In this document: positions 1 to 9,881 of the stretch, one piece after another | Layout of the letters: each line of letters starts with the position of its first letter | Numbering within the stretch: the stretch's first letter is position 1 | Source of the DNA: an uncultured Pseudoxanthomonas sp. | GTDB taxonomy: Bacteria > Pseudomonadota > Gammaproteobacteria > Xanthomonadales > Xanthomonadaceae | Length of the DNA stretch: 38,528 bases | Assembly (NCBI GenBank): GCA_937975725.1 | Contig: CALJUL010000110.1 | Location: 1-38,528 of the forward strand | Direction: 5' to 3' | The notes under the pieces: generated by a model | The model's input: only the letters and a program-made list of their open reading frames with translations | What the model was told of the DNA's origin: nothing | Database searches by the model: none | Position numbers and translations under genes: made by a program

Positions 1-1689
<1,689 letters not shown>

Positions 1690-2009
1690 GAGGTCCTCCC
1701 GGGACGTTGCAGTGATGCGCCGATTCTGAAGCATGGACGGCGGCCGGGCGAGGCGCCAGGGGCGTCGCGCGGCGCGTCCGGCGGATCGAGTTTGACGCAT
1801 CCGGCCGTGCGGCATCGCAGCATCCGGCTTAGACGATGGTCTTAATCCGCATACCGCAGATCCTGCGGCGGATCGCCGCATCCCTTGCGGCGCCGAAGGT
1901 TCGTCTGCGCGGCCGGCGGGTTACGACTAATGGCGAATAGGCGTTGCGGGGGCGCTGGCGCAAGTCTCCGTCAGCCGCGCAACGCGGCCATCACCTTTCG
2001 GGAGGGGTC
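1690..2009. promoter_or_regulatory. Divergent acs / porin intergenic region
   Basis: No gene is seen in these 320 bases. On the minus strand a CAGAAT sequence lies about 38 bases before the acs start and could be a -10 box. A dyad with arms TGCGGCG (1864-1870) and CGCCGCA (1874-1880) around GAT sits mid-region and may be a shared operator. No sigma-54 or CRP-type site is convincing. Confidence 0.4.
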
Positions 2010-3401
2010 ATGACCCAACGTTCCGCATCCATGGCGCGACGGCTGCTGGCCGCCGCGCTGTTCGTCGCCCTGATCGCGCCTGGCATGGCGTTCGCGCAGA
2101 CCGCCAAGGAAAAGGCGCTGGAGGCCCGCGTGGCCGAACTGGAGCGGCAGGTGCAACTGCTGCTGTCGGCGCAGCAACAGCAGCAGGCGCAGATCACCAC
2201 CGCCCAGGAGCAGGTCACGCAGGTGCAGGCCGCGCAGGCGGCCAAGCCCGCGGCGCCGGCGCTGCCGGCCGGCAAGCAGCCGATCCAGAGCACCACCATC
2301 ATGACCGCGGCCAACCCGGGAACGACGTTCTCCTTCGGCGGCTTCATCAAGATGGACGCGATGGTCACCGACACCAGCGACGGCCGCATCGCCGACGGCT
2401 CGTCGGGCCGCCTGTTCTACGTGCCCAGCACCATCCCGGTAGGCGGCGCGGGCGCCGACGGTGGCGACCCCTACGCCGACTTCCACGCGCAGTTCTCGCG
2501 CTTCTGGCTGAGCGCGGACCACGTGACCGACGGCGGCGACAAGTTCAAGGGTTACGTGGAGATGGACTTCTTCGGCGGCGGCAGCAACGCGCTGGCCGGC
2601 AACGAGACGGCCACCAACACCTACGCCGTCACCCTGCGCCACGCCTACGTCACCTGGAACAACTGGCTGGCCGGCCAGACCTGGTCCAACTTCATGGACG
2701 TGGCCGCGCTGCCGGACGCCGTGGACTTCGTCGGCCCCACCGACGGCACGGTCTTCGTGCGCCAGGCGCAGTTGCGCTACACCAAGGGGCCGTGGTCGGT
2801 GTCGATCGAGAACCCGCAGACCACGGTCACGCCGTACCTGGGCGGCACCCGCTTCAACAGCGGCGACAACGCCATGCCCGACGTCACCGCGCGCTGGCTG
2901 ACCAAGGGCGACTGGGGCCACTTCACCGTGGCCGGCATGCTGCGCCAGTTCAAGGTCGGCGACGAGACCGATACCGGCGGTTCGGTGAGCGTGTCGGGCA
3001 AGTTCAACCTGGGCAAGAGCGACGACATCCGCTACGCGGTGAACGCCGGCCAGGGCATCGGCCGCTACCTGGCCTTCGGCGTCGGCAGCGACGTGGTGAC
3101 CGAAGCCAACGGCGACATCGGCGCACTGGACGGCTACGGCGCCTTCGTCGCCTGGCGCCACGTGTTCAGCCCGAAGGTGCGCACCAACCTGATGTACTCG
3201 GCCTCGCACTTCGACAACGATGCCGCGCTGACCGGCTGGGGCGTCACCGAGCGCACGCAGTCCATGCACGCCAACCTGATCTATTCGCCGTTCCCGAAAC
3301 TGGACATCGGCGCGGAGCTCATCTACGGGCAGCGTTCGCTCGAGGATGACCGCGAAGGCGACCTGAAGCGTCTGCACACGACCGTCAAATACACCTTCTA
3401 A
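2010..3401 (+). CDS. DcaP-like outer-membrane porin
   Basis: Predicted 463-residue trimeric outer-membrane channel for small, often carboxylated, solutes. Residues 1-29 form a signal peptide ending AFA before Q30. Residues about 31-75 are a Gln/Ala/Glu-rich coiled coil (KALEARVAELERQVQLLL), the N-terminal trimerisation helix typical of DcaP porins. From about residue 110 the chain is a beta-barrel with FSFGGFIKMDAMV as its first strand, and it ends in phenylalanine (TVKYTF), the usual outer-membrane insertion signal. An upstream in-frame ATG at 1944 would add 22 basic residues before the signal peptide. The start at 2010 is preferred because it follows GGGAGGGG and leaves an ideal signal sequence. 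It lies 11 bases before the MFS transporter gene, so the two form an operon. The substrate is unknown; DcaP relatives take up dicarboxylates and related compounds. Confidence 0.88.
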   Translation: MTQRSASMARRLLAAALFVALIAPGMAFAQTAKEKALEARVAELERQVQLLLSAQQQQQAQITTAQEQVTQVQAAQAAKPAAPALPAGKQPIQSTTIMTAANPGTTFSFGGFIKMDAMVTDTSDGRIADGSSGRLFYVPSTIPVGGAGADGGDPYADFHAQFSRFWLSADHVTDGGDKFKGYVEMDFFGGGSNALAGNETATNTYAVTLRHAYVTWNNWLAGQTWSNFMDVAALPDAVDFVGPTDGTVFVRQAQLRYTKGPWSVSIENPQTTVTPYLGGTRFNSGDNAMPDVTARWLTKGDWGHFTVAGMLRQFKVGDETDTGGSVSVSGKFNLGKSDDIRYAVNAGQGIGRYLAFGVGSDVVTEANGDIGALDGYGAFVAWRHVFSPKVRTNLMYSASHFDNDAALTGWGVTERTQSMHANLIYSPFPKLDIGAELIYGQRSLEDDREGDLKRLHTTVKYTF

Positions 3402-3412
3402 GGGGAGCAACC

Positions 3413-5083
3413 ATGTCCACCGTCACTGCCGCTGCCGATTCCGGCGGCATCACCAAGGAACACCGCAAGGTCATCCTCGCGTCCAGCCTGGGCACCGTCT
3501 TCGAGTGGTACGACTTCTACCTGTACGGCTCGCTGGCGGCGATCATCGCCGCTCACTTCTTCTCGTCCCTGCCTTCCGGCAGCGCCTTCGTCATGGCCCT
3601 GCTGACCTTCGCCGCCGGCTTCGCGGTGCGGCCGTTCGGCGCCATCGTGTTCGGCCGCCTGGGCGACATGATCGGGCGCAAGTACACCTTCCTGGTGACG
3701 ATCATCCTGATGGGCCTGTCGACCTTCCTGGTCGGCGTGCTGCCCACCCACGCCTCCATCGGCATCGCCGCGCCCATCCTGCTGGTGGTGCTGCGCTGCC
3801 TGCAGGGCCTGGCGCTGGGCGGCGAGTACGGCGGCGCGGCCACCTACGTGGCCGAGCACGCGCCCAACGGCAAGCGCGGCCTGTACACCAGCTTCATCCA
3901 GACCACCGCGACGGTGGGCCTGTTCCTGTCGCTGCTGGTGATCCTGGGCGTGCGCATCTGGCTGGGCGAGGACGCATTCAAGGCCTGGGGCTGGCGCATT
4001 CCGTTCCTGATCTCGTTCGTGCTGTTGCTGGTGTCCATCTGGATCCGCATGCAGCTCAACGAGTCGCCGCTGTTCCAGAAGATGAAGGAAGAAGGCACGC
4101 GCTCCAAGGCGCCGATCAGCGAGAGCTTCGGCAACTGGAAGAACGGCAAGATCGTGCTGCTGGCGCTGCTGGGCGCCACCGCCGGCCAGGCCGTGGTGTG
4201 GTACGCCGGCCAGTTCTACGCGCTGTTCTTCCTGACCCAGACGCTGAAGGTGGACGCGGTCACCGCCAACCTGTTCATCGCGGCGGCGCTGGCCATCGCC
4301 ACCGGCGGCTTCATCCTGTTCGGCTGGCTGTCGGACAAGATCGGCCGCAAGCCGATCATCATGGCCGGCTGCCTGCTGGCGGCGATCACCTATTTCCCGA
4401 TCTTCAAGGGCCTGACCCACTTCGCCAACCCGGCGCTGGACGCGGCCGCCAAGGCCAACCCGGCGGTGGTGGTGGCCGATCCGAAGGACTGCTCGTTCCA
4501 GTTCGTGCCCGGCGAGTTGAAGGGCCACGTCAAGTTCAGCAATTCCTGCGACATCGTGAAGAACCTGCTGAACGCGCGCAGCGTGAACTACAGCAACGAA
4601 GCCGCGCCGGCCGGCACCCTGGCCAGCGTGCGCATCGGCGAGACGGTGATCCAGAGCGTGGACCTGTCCGCGCTGTCGCCCGAGGACGCCAAGGCCGCGC
4701 AGGACAAGCTGAGCGCCGACCTGACCGCCGCCATCGACGCCGCGGGCTATCCGGCCAAGGCCGACAACAGCCAGATGAACAAGCCGATGGTGCTGTTGCT
4801 GCTGACACTCCTGGTGATCTACGTGACGATGGTGTACGGCCCGATCGCGGCCTGGCTGGTCGAGCTGTTCCCGACCCGCATCCGCTACACCTCGATGTCG
4901 CTGCCGTACCACATCGGCAACGGCTGGTTCGGCGGCTTCCTGCCGACCACGGCCTTCGCCCTGGTGCTGCTGACCGGCAACATCTACTCCGGCCTGTGGT
5001 ACCCGATCGTGGTGGCGGTGATGACCTTCGTCATCGGCAGCCTGTTCCTGAAGGAAACCAAGGACGTCGACATCACGAAGTAG
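3413..5083 (+). CDS. MFS transporter, metabolite:H+ symporter (MHS) type, with a periplasmic insert
   Basis: A 556-residue inner-membrane transporter of the sugar/metabolite MFS branch that includes ProP, ShiA and KgtP. It opens with the family hallmark SSLGTVFEWYDFYLYGSL in helix 1, has motif A between helices 2 and 3 (GRLGDMIGRKYTF), LALGGEYGGAATYVAEH in helix 4, and a second motif A (GWLSDKIGRKP) between helices 8 and 9. About 110 mostly polar residues (about 345-455) are inserted between helices 9 and 10, a side that should face the periplasm. This insert has two cysteines (C360, C379) that could form a disulfide. Normal family length is about 430-450, and the insert explains the excess. 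An AGGGGAGC ribosome site precedes the start. With the porin 11 bases upstream it probably imports an organic acid; the divergent acs makes acetate or a similar acid the natural guess. Confidence 0.9.
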   Translation: MSTVTAAADSGGITKEHRKVILASSLGTVFEWYDFYLYGSLAAIIAAHFFSSLPSGSAFVMALLTFAAGFAVRPFGAIVFGRLGDMIGRKYTFLVTIILMGLSTFLVGVLPTHASIGIAAPILLVVLRCLQGLALGGEYGGAATYVAEHAPNGKRGLYTSFIQTTATVGLFLSLLVILGVRIWLGEDAFKAWGWRIPFLISFVLLLVSIWIRMQLNESPLFQKMKEEGTRSKAPISESFGNWKNGKIVLLALLGATAGQAVVWYAGQFYALFFLTQTLKVDAVTANLFIAAALAIATGGFILFGWLSDKIGRKPIIMAGCLLAAITYFPIFKGLTHFANPALDAAAKANPAVVVADPKDCSFQFVPGELKGHVKFSNSCDIVKNLLNARSVNYSNEAAPAGTLASVRIGETVIQSVDLSALSPEDAKAAQDKLSADLTAAIDAAGYPAKADNSQMNKPMVLLLLTLLVIYVTMVYGPIAAWLVELFPTRIRYTSMSLPYHIGNGWFGGFLPTTAFALVLLTGNIYSGLWYPIVVAVMTFVIGSLFLKETKDVDITK

Positions 5084-5109
5084 CCGCGAGGCGATCCCGT
5101 TCCACCGGA

Positions 5110-5139
5110 GACGCCGGCCCCGTGCCGGCGTCTTCGTTT
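5110..5139 (+). terminator. Rho-independent-like terminator after the MFS gene
   Basis: A perfect 9-bp stem, GACGCCGGC / GCCGGCGTC, closes a CCCGT loop and is followed by a short T-rich tail (TTCGTTTC). It lies 26 bases after the transporter stop codon and ends the porin-transporter operon. Confidence 0.75.
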
Positions 5140-5177
5140 CCGCCGCCCGGGCGCAGCGCACGCGGCCGGCGGCCTGC

Positions 5178-5208
5178 TTGCAAGGCGCGCCGGGCGCGCG
5201 CCTACAAT
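5178..5208 (+). promoter_or_regulatory. Sigma-70-like promoter with -10 box next to the start codon
   Basis: TTGCAA (5178-5183) and TACAAT (5203-5208) are separated by 19 bases. The ATG of the EF-hand gene follows the -10 box by only 6 bases, so transcription would begin at or next to the start codon and give a leaderless mRNA. No Shine-Dalgarno sequence is present, which agrees. Confidence 0.55.
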
Positions 5209-5214
5209 GGCCGC

Positions 5215-5550
5215 ATGCGTCCGTCCCGCCTCATCCTCCTGTCCGCCTCCTGCCTGCCGCTGGCCGCGCTCGCGCAGGTCCAGGCCACGGGCGACTATCT
5301 GGCGCGCATGGACAGCGACGGCGACGGGCGTGTGAGCCTGGCCGAATACCAACAGTGGATGAGCTACGCCTTCGACGGCATGGACCGCAACCACGACGGC
5401 GTGCTGAGCCCCGACGAACTGCCCGGCGGCCGCGGCAAGCCGGTCACCCGCGAGGCCCACCTGGCCCAGCTCGCCCAGCGCTTCAAGCGGCAGGACGCGG
5501 ACGGCGATGGCTTCCTCAGCGCACGCGAACTGGCCGCGCCGCCGCGTTGA
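5215..5550 (+). CDS. Small exported EF-hand protein
   Basis: A 111-residue protein with a signal peptide (residues 1 to about 20, ending AALA before Q21) and three EF-hand calcium loops: residues 33-44 (DSDGDGRVSLAE), 57-68 (DRNHDGVLSPDE) and 94-105 (DADGDGFLSARE). Loops one and three have the full DxDxDG pattern; the second has DxNxDG. It should act in the periplasm as a calcium sensor or buffer. An ATG at 5207 is out of frame and sits inside the -10 box. The gene stands alone behind a terminator, ahead of the phosphoesterase gene. The partner is unknown. Confidence 0.85.
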   Translation: MRPSRLILLSASCLPLAALAQVQATGDYLARMDSDGDGRVSLAEYQQWMSYAFDGMDRNHDGVLSPDELPGGRGKPVTREAHLAQLAQRFKRQDADGDGFLSARELAAPPR

Positions 5551-5616
5551 GCGGCATCGACTTTGGCCGCATGGCGGCGCCGCGGCGGGCCGACTAGCCT
5601 GTCGCCGGAGGTGGCG

Positions 5617-6363
5617 ATGCGGATAGGACTGCTGGCGGACCTGCATTCGAACCGGGAGGCGACCGAAGCCTGCCTGGAAGCGCTCGCGCGCGCGGGTTGC
5701 GGACGCCACGCCTTCCTCGGCGACCTGGTCGGCTACGGGGCCGACCCCGAATGGATGGTCGACACCGTGCGCCGGCACGTGGAGCGCGGCGATGTCGCGG
5801 TGCAGGGCAACCACGATGCCGCGGTGGAAGACCCCGCCGCCAGCAGTCTGCACGAGCAGGCGCGGGCCGCGATCGAATGGACGCGCGGCCGGCTGGATGC
5901 GGAGCAGCGCGCGTTCCTGCGCGGGCTGCCGCTGCAGGTCGAGGAAGAGGACCGGCTGTACGTGCACGCCAACGCCTGGGACCCGCCCGGCTGGAGCTAC
6001 CTGGGCACCGAGCAGGCGGCGCTGCGCAGCATGAACGCGACCGGCCAGCGCCTGACCTTCTGCGGCCACGTGCACGAGCCGGCGCTGTACTTCGACAGCG
6101 TGGTGGCCGGCGCCGCCACCCGGTTCCGGCCGCATCCGGGCGTGCCGATCCCATTGCTGTCCAGGCGCCGCTGGCTGGCGGTGACGGGCTCCTGCGGGCA
6201 GCCGCGCGACGGCAATCCGGCCGCCTGCTGCGCCTGGCTGGACACGGACCGCCGGCAACTCACCTTCCTGCGCGTGCCCTACGACCACGAGCGCGCCGCG
6301 GCCCGGATCCGCGCCGCCGGACTGCCCGACGCATTCGCGCAACGCCTGATCGGCGGAGGTTGA
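5617..6363 (+). CDS. Calcineurin-like metallophosphoesterase
   Basis: A 248-residue cytoplasmic two-metal phosphoesterase. All motifs are present: D8-x-H10 (LLADLHSN), GDLVGYG with D36, GNHD at 64-67, a later His in YVHANAW, and GHVHEP near residue 155. The short single-domain form and the ADLHSN...GDLVGYG pattern match the YfcE/DUF2437-like and PPP-type protein-phosphatase-like branch. GGAGGTG precedes the ATG at 5617; an upstream in-frame ATG at 5563 is rejected because it lacks this site and adds a disordered extension. Its stop codon is separated by a single base from the ATG of a Ser/Thr kinase gene, so the two are translationally coupled. A phosphatase opposing that kinase is a reasonable inference, but the substrate could also be a nucleotide. 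Confidence 0.88.
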   Translation: MRIGLLADLHSNREATEACLEALARAGCGRHAFLGDLVGYGADPEWMVDTVRRHVERGDVAVQGNHDAAVEDPAASSLHEQARAAIEWTRGRLDAEQRAFLRGLPLQVEEEDRLYVHANAWDPPGWSYLGTEQAALRSMNATGQRLTFCGHVHEPALYFDSVVAGAATRFRPHPGVPIPLLSRRRWLAVTGSCGQPRDGNPAACCAWLDTDRRQLTFLRVPYDHERAAARIRAAGLPDAFAQRLIGGG

Positions 6364-6364
6364 G

Positions 6365-7798
6365 ATGCCCCCCAGACTCCAGCCCGGCCAGCAGGTCGGC
6401 GGCTTCACCCTGATCGAGCTGGTCCACGAGGGCGGCATGGCCACGCTGTGGCGCGTGACCCATCCCGGCCAAGGCGCGCCGATGCTGATGAAGATGCCGC
6501 GCATCGACTACGGCGAAGGCATCAACCAGGTGGTCGGCTTCGAGGTCGAACGCATGCTGCTGCCGGCGCTGTCCGGGCCGCACGTGCCGCGCTTCATCGA
6601 CGCCGGCGACGAGGGCGACCAACCCTGGCTGGTGATGGAACAGGTGGCCGGCGACTCGCTGCGCCCGCTGCTGGACAAGGCGCCGGTGGACCCGGAGCGG
6701 GTGGCCGCGCTGGGCGCACTGGCGGCGCTTGCGCTGGACGACCTGCACGCGCAGCAGGTCGTCCACCTCGATATCAAGCCGAGCAACCTGATGCTGCACC
6801 CGAACCCCGACGGCGGCGAGCGCATCGTGCTGATCGATTTCGGCCTGTCGCGCCACGCGCACCTGCCCGACCTGCTGGCCGAGCAGTTCCACGTGCCGAT
6901 GGGCACCGCGCCGTACATCGCGCCGGAACAGGTGCTGGGCGTGCGCAGCGACCCGCGCAGCGACCTGTTCGCGCTCGGCGTCACCCTCTACCACCTCGCC
7001 ACCGGGCAGCGGCCGTTCGGCTTCCCCGGCAGCACGCGCGGGCTCAAGCGCCGGCTGTACCAGGACCCGGTACCGCCGCGCGCGCTGGTGCCGGCGATCC
7101 CGCGCTGGCTGCAGGAGATCATCCTGCGCTGCCTGGAAGTCGATCCCGATGCACGCCATCCCACCGCGGCGCAGCTCGCCTTCGACCTGCAGCATTCCGA
7201 GCAGGTGGTGCTGACCGGCCGCGCCGACCGCCAGCGCCGCAGCGGCCGGCTGGAGACCACCAAACGCTGGTGGAAGTCGATCGGCATGGAAGCGGACAGG
7301 CTCGCCGGCAAGGCCGAGGCCACGCGCGCGCCGCTGATCATGGTGGCGGTGGACCTCAAGCACGGCGACCCCGCGCTCAACCACGCGCTGCGCGACACCG
7401 TGCAGCGGATCGTCGCCTCCTCGCCGGGCGCTCGCCTGGCCTGCGCGACGGTCCTGCGTACCCAGCGCATCGGCATGGACAGCAACCTCGATGCGCAGGG
7501 GCGCAACCGCCACGTCAAGCGCCTGGTCGGCCTGCGCGACTGGACGCGCGAACTGGACCTGCCCGACCACCGCCTCACCTTCCACGTCCTCGAATCGCCC
7601 GACGTGGCCGACGCGATCATCGACTACGCACGCACCAACGCGATCGACCACCTGGTGATGGGCGCACGCGGAATGACCGGCGTGCGCCGCATCCTGGGCA
7701 GCGTATCCGCCAAGGTCGTCGCCGAAGCCGGCTGCACCGTCACCGTGGTCCGCGCCCGCAGCAGCGACGAAGACGCCGCACCCGATCCTGCGGCGTAA
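6365..7798 (+). CDS. Ser/Thr protein kinase fused to a universal stress (UspA) domain
   Basis: A 477-residue cytoplasmic protein with two domains. The Hanks-type kinase (about 12-275) has the ATP lysine K43 (LMKMPR), the catalytic loop H134-L-D136-IK138-PSN141, DFG at 158-160 and APE at 186-188. The catalytic loop reads HLD instead of HRD, so it is a non-RD kinase, often meaning control other than by activation-loop phosphorylation. The C-terminal part (about 322-465) is a UspA domain with the nucleotide-binding pattern G433-x-x-G436-x9-G-S446. No transmembrane segment is visible. It begins one base after the phosphoesterase stop. The UspA half could sense ATP or a stress nucleotide and tune the kinase; that is inference, while both domain assignments are firm. 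Confidence 0.92.
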   Translation: MPPRLQPGQQVGGFTLIELVHEGGMATLWRVTHPGQGAPMLMKMPRIDYGEGINQVVGFEVERMLLPALSGPHVPRFIDAGDEGDQPWLVMEQVAGDSLRPLLDKAPVDPERVAALGALAALALDDLHAQQVVHLDIKPSNLMLHPNPDGGERIVLIDFGLSRHAHLPDLLAEQFHVPMGTAPYIAPEQVLGVRSDPRSDLFALGVTLYHLATGQRPFGFPGSTRGLKRRLYQDPVPPRALVPAIPRWLQEIILRCLEVDPDARHPTAAQLAFDLQHSEQVVLTGRADRQRRSGRLETTKRWWKSIGMEADRLAGKAEATRAPLIMVAVDLKHGDPALNHALRDTVQRIVASSPGARLACATVLRTQRIGMDSNLDAQGRNRHVKRLVGLRDWTRELDLPDHRLTFHVLESPDVADAIIDYARTNAIDHLVMGARGMTGVRRILGSVSAKVVAEAGCTVTVVRARSSDEDAAPDPAA

Positions 7799-8192
7799 CC
7801 CGTGGCTCCGCGGTGCAAACGCTTCCCCTGTAGGAGCGGCTTCAGCCGCGACCGTGAGAACGCAGGCCACGGATTGCGCGGATGAACGCGGATAAGGCCG
7901 GAGCAAGTTTCATCCATGCCTGTCCGCACGATCCTTGGCGTCAACGCTGTACGGCGGGTTGCGGCTGAAGCCGCTCCTACAGGAGGCGGCTGGTGCACCA
8001 GCCTGCATGGCAAGGTCATGCCGTTCCGAGCATCGCGGCTTCCCGGTTTCATGGCATCCACATCCTGGCGTCCGGGCAGGCAGAAGCCCCGGCGCGGGTG
8101 ACGGGGGAAACACAACGCCCCGCCATCGCATAATGGGGTCCCGAACAACCTCATCCGCCGCCGGCGGCCACTTGCACACCTTTTCCCCCACG
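7799..8192. other. Intergenic region between kinase-Usp gene and ABC ATPase gene
   Basis: No gene is supported. The stretch holds the REP element (7828-7982), a perfect 16-base palindrome GGCTGGTGCACCAGCC (7988-8003), and a CATAAT -10-like box (8129-8134). The box lies about 60 bases before the ABC ATPase start and overlaps an unlikely alternative ATG at 8133. Confidence 0.7.
7828..7982. repeat. Bipartite REP/BIME-like element
   Basis: Two inverted arms lie about 100 bases apart: 7828-7853 (CTGTAGGAGCGGCTTCAGCC then GCGACC) and 7957-7982, its reverse complement with one mismatch. Each arm can itself fold (GGCTTCAGCC). After the left arm, GGAT recurs at 7871, 7880 and 7890 with spacing 9 and 10. 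The same arrangement recurs at 29801-30021. This is the kind of intergenic repeat mobilised by RAYT transposases in Xanthomonadaceae; no RAYT gene is in the window. Confidence 0.85.
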
Positions 8193-9029
8193 ATGAATCC
8201 TGCCGCCTCCCCCGCCGCGCCGGCCGTCGCCGTTACGCCCCTGTTCGAACTGGACCGCGCCACCGTGGTGCGCGGTGCGGTGCGCGTGTTGCGCGAACTG
8301 ACGTTGACCATTCCGCTGGGCCAGCACACCGCGATCCTCGGGCCCAACGGCTGCGGCAAGTCGACCTTCATCAAGCTGATCAACCGCGAGCTGTACCCGC
8401 TGGCGCGCGAAGGCGAGGCGCCGGTCAAGGTGTTCGGGCTGCGCCGGTGGAACGTGGACGAACTGCGCAACCGCCTGGGCATGGTCACCAGCGACCTGAC
8501 CCGCGACCTGCAGCAGATGCCGCACCTGCGCGTGGACGACGCCGTGCTCACCGGCTTCTTCTCCAGCTTCGTGGTGCCGCCGCACCGCGAGGTGGACGCC
8601 GACATGCGCCGCCGCGCGCGCGCCGCGCTGGAGCGGGCACAGGCCGCGCACCTGGCCGACCGCCAGGTCGCCGAGCTGTCCACCGGCGAGATGCGGCGCG
8701 TGCTGATCGCCCGCGCGCTGGTGCACGAACCGCAGGCCCTGCTGCTGGACGAGCCGACCGCCGGCCTGGACCTGGTGGCACGGCGGCATTTCCTGGACCT
8801 GATGCGCTCGCTGGCGCAGCGCGGCATCACCCTGGTGCTGGTGACGCACCACATCGAGGAGATCATCCCGGAGATCGACCGCGTGCTGCTGCTGCGCGAC
8901 GGCATGGTCTGCCGCGACGGCAGCCGCGCGGACACGCTGACCGACGCCTGCCTGGGCCACGCCTTCGGCGGCCCGGTGCGGGTGCACCGCGAGGGCGACT
9001 ACTACCGCGCGGAGGCCGGCGATGCCTGA
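8193..9029 (+). CDS. Stand-alone ABC transporter ATP-binding protein
   Basis: A 278-residue ATPase subunit. It has Walker A GPNGCGKST (50-58), the ABC signature as LSTGEMRR rather than LSGGQ, Walker B ALLLDEPT followed by AGLDL (D-loop), and the switch histidine in LVTHHIEEI. The pattern resembles the YlmA/ModF-like and iron-complex ATPase branch. No permease or binding protein lies nearby, so its membrane partner, if any, is encoded elsewhere. The start at 8193 places the core fold after a short Ala/Pro-rich lead; an in-frame ATG at 8133 would fall inside a probable -10 box. The 3' end overlaps mutM by 8 bases, so the two are co-translated. Function beyond ATP hydrolysis cannot be read. Confidence 0.85.
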   Translation: MNPAASPAAPAVAVTPLFELDRATVVRGAVRVLRELTLTIPLGQHTAILGPNGCGKSTFIKLINRELYPLAREGEAPVKVFGLRRWNVDELRNRLGMVTSDLTRDLQQMPHLRVDDAVLTGFFSSFVVPPHREVDADMRRRARAALERAQAAHLADRQVAELSTGEMRRVLIARALVHEPQALLLDEPTAGLDLVARRHFLDLMRSLAQRGITLVLVTHHIEEIIPEIDRVLLLRDGMVCRDGSRADTLTDACLGHAFGGPVRVHREGDYYRAEAGDA

Positions 9030-9849
9030 GTTGCCCGAGGTCGAGACCACCCGCCGCGGGCTGGCGCCGCATATCGAAGGCCGGCGCGTCCGTGCGGTGA
9101 CGCTGCGCCGACCCGACCTGCGCTGGCCGATCCCGCCGGACATCGCGCGCGACCTGCCGGGGCAGCGCATCGAAGCCGTGCGCCGGCGCGCCAAGTACCT
9201 GCTGCTGGACACCGCCGCCGGCAGCGCCCTGCTCCACCTGGGCATGTCCGGCAACCTGCGCGTGCTGCCGGCTTCCACGCCGCTGCGCACGCACGACCAC
9301 GTGGACATCGCGCTGGACGGCCCCGGCGGCAAGCCCGGGCGCGTGCTGCGGTTCAACGATCCGCGCCGGTTCGGCTGCCTGCTGTGGCAGCCGGCCGGGG
9401 ACGTTCATCCGCTGCTGCGCGACCTGGGGCCGGAGCCGCTGTCGGAGGCGTTCGACGGCGATTACCTGTTCGCCCTGAGCCGCGGCCGCAAGGCGCCGGT
9501 GAAGACCTTCCTGATGGACCAGCGGGTGGTGGTGGGCGTGGGCAACATCTATGCGGCCGAAAGCCTGTTTCGCGCCGGCATCTCGCCGCTGCGCCCGGCC
9601 GGCGAGATCGCGCGCGAACGCTACCGCGCGCTGGCCGACGCGGTGAAAGCGATCCTGGCCTACGCCATCGACCGCGGCGGTACCACCCTGCGCGACTTCC
9701 TCGCCCCGGACGGCGCCCCGGGCTACTTCGAGCAGGAGCTGTCGGCCTACGGCCGCGGCGGCGAGCCCTGCCCGCGCTGCGGCCGGCCGCTGAAGCAGGC
9801 CAGCATCGGCCAGCGCACCACGGTCTGGTGCACCCGCTGCCAGCGCTGA
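9022..9849 (+). CDS. mutM: Formamidopyrimidine-DNA glycosylase
   Basis: Bifunctional base-excision repair enzyme that removes 8-oxoguanine and Fapy lesions and cleaves the abasic site. At 275 residues it has the usual length. Visible hallmarks are the N-terminal PELPEVE (catalytic P2 and E3 after removal of Met), the conserved lysine in RRAKYLLL (about residue 57), NPRRFG-like DPRRFG, the helix-two-turn-helix segment with VGVGNIYAAESLF, and the C-terminal zinc finger CPRCG-x16-CTRCQR. The start lies inside the end of the ABC ATPase gene (8-base overlap). A hairpin at 9848-9869 follows the stop. Identification is secure. Confidence 0.98.
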   Translation: MPELPEVETTRRGLAPHIEGRRVRAVTLRRPDLRWPIPPDIARDLPGQRIEAVRRRAKYLLLDTAAGSALLHLGMSGNLRVLPASTPLRTHDHVDIALDGPGGKPGRVLRFNDPRRFGCLLWQPAGDVHPLLRDLGPEPLSEAFDGDYLFALSRGRKAPVKTFLMDQRVVVGVGNIYAAESLFRAGISPLRPAGEIARERYRALADAVKAILAYAIDRGGTTLRDFLAPDGAPGYFEQELSAYGRGGEPCPRCGRPLKQASIGQRTTVWCTRCQR

Positions 9850-9869
9850 CCCGTTCCGCGACGGGGGTC
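9848..9869 (+). terminator. Possible terminator after mutM
   Basis: GACCCGT pairs with ACGGGGGTC (one bulged G) across TCCGCG directly at the mutM stop codon. There is no T run, so it may be weak or factor-assisted. Confidence 0.35.
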
Positions 9870-9881
9870 GGACACGCGGCC

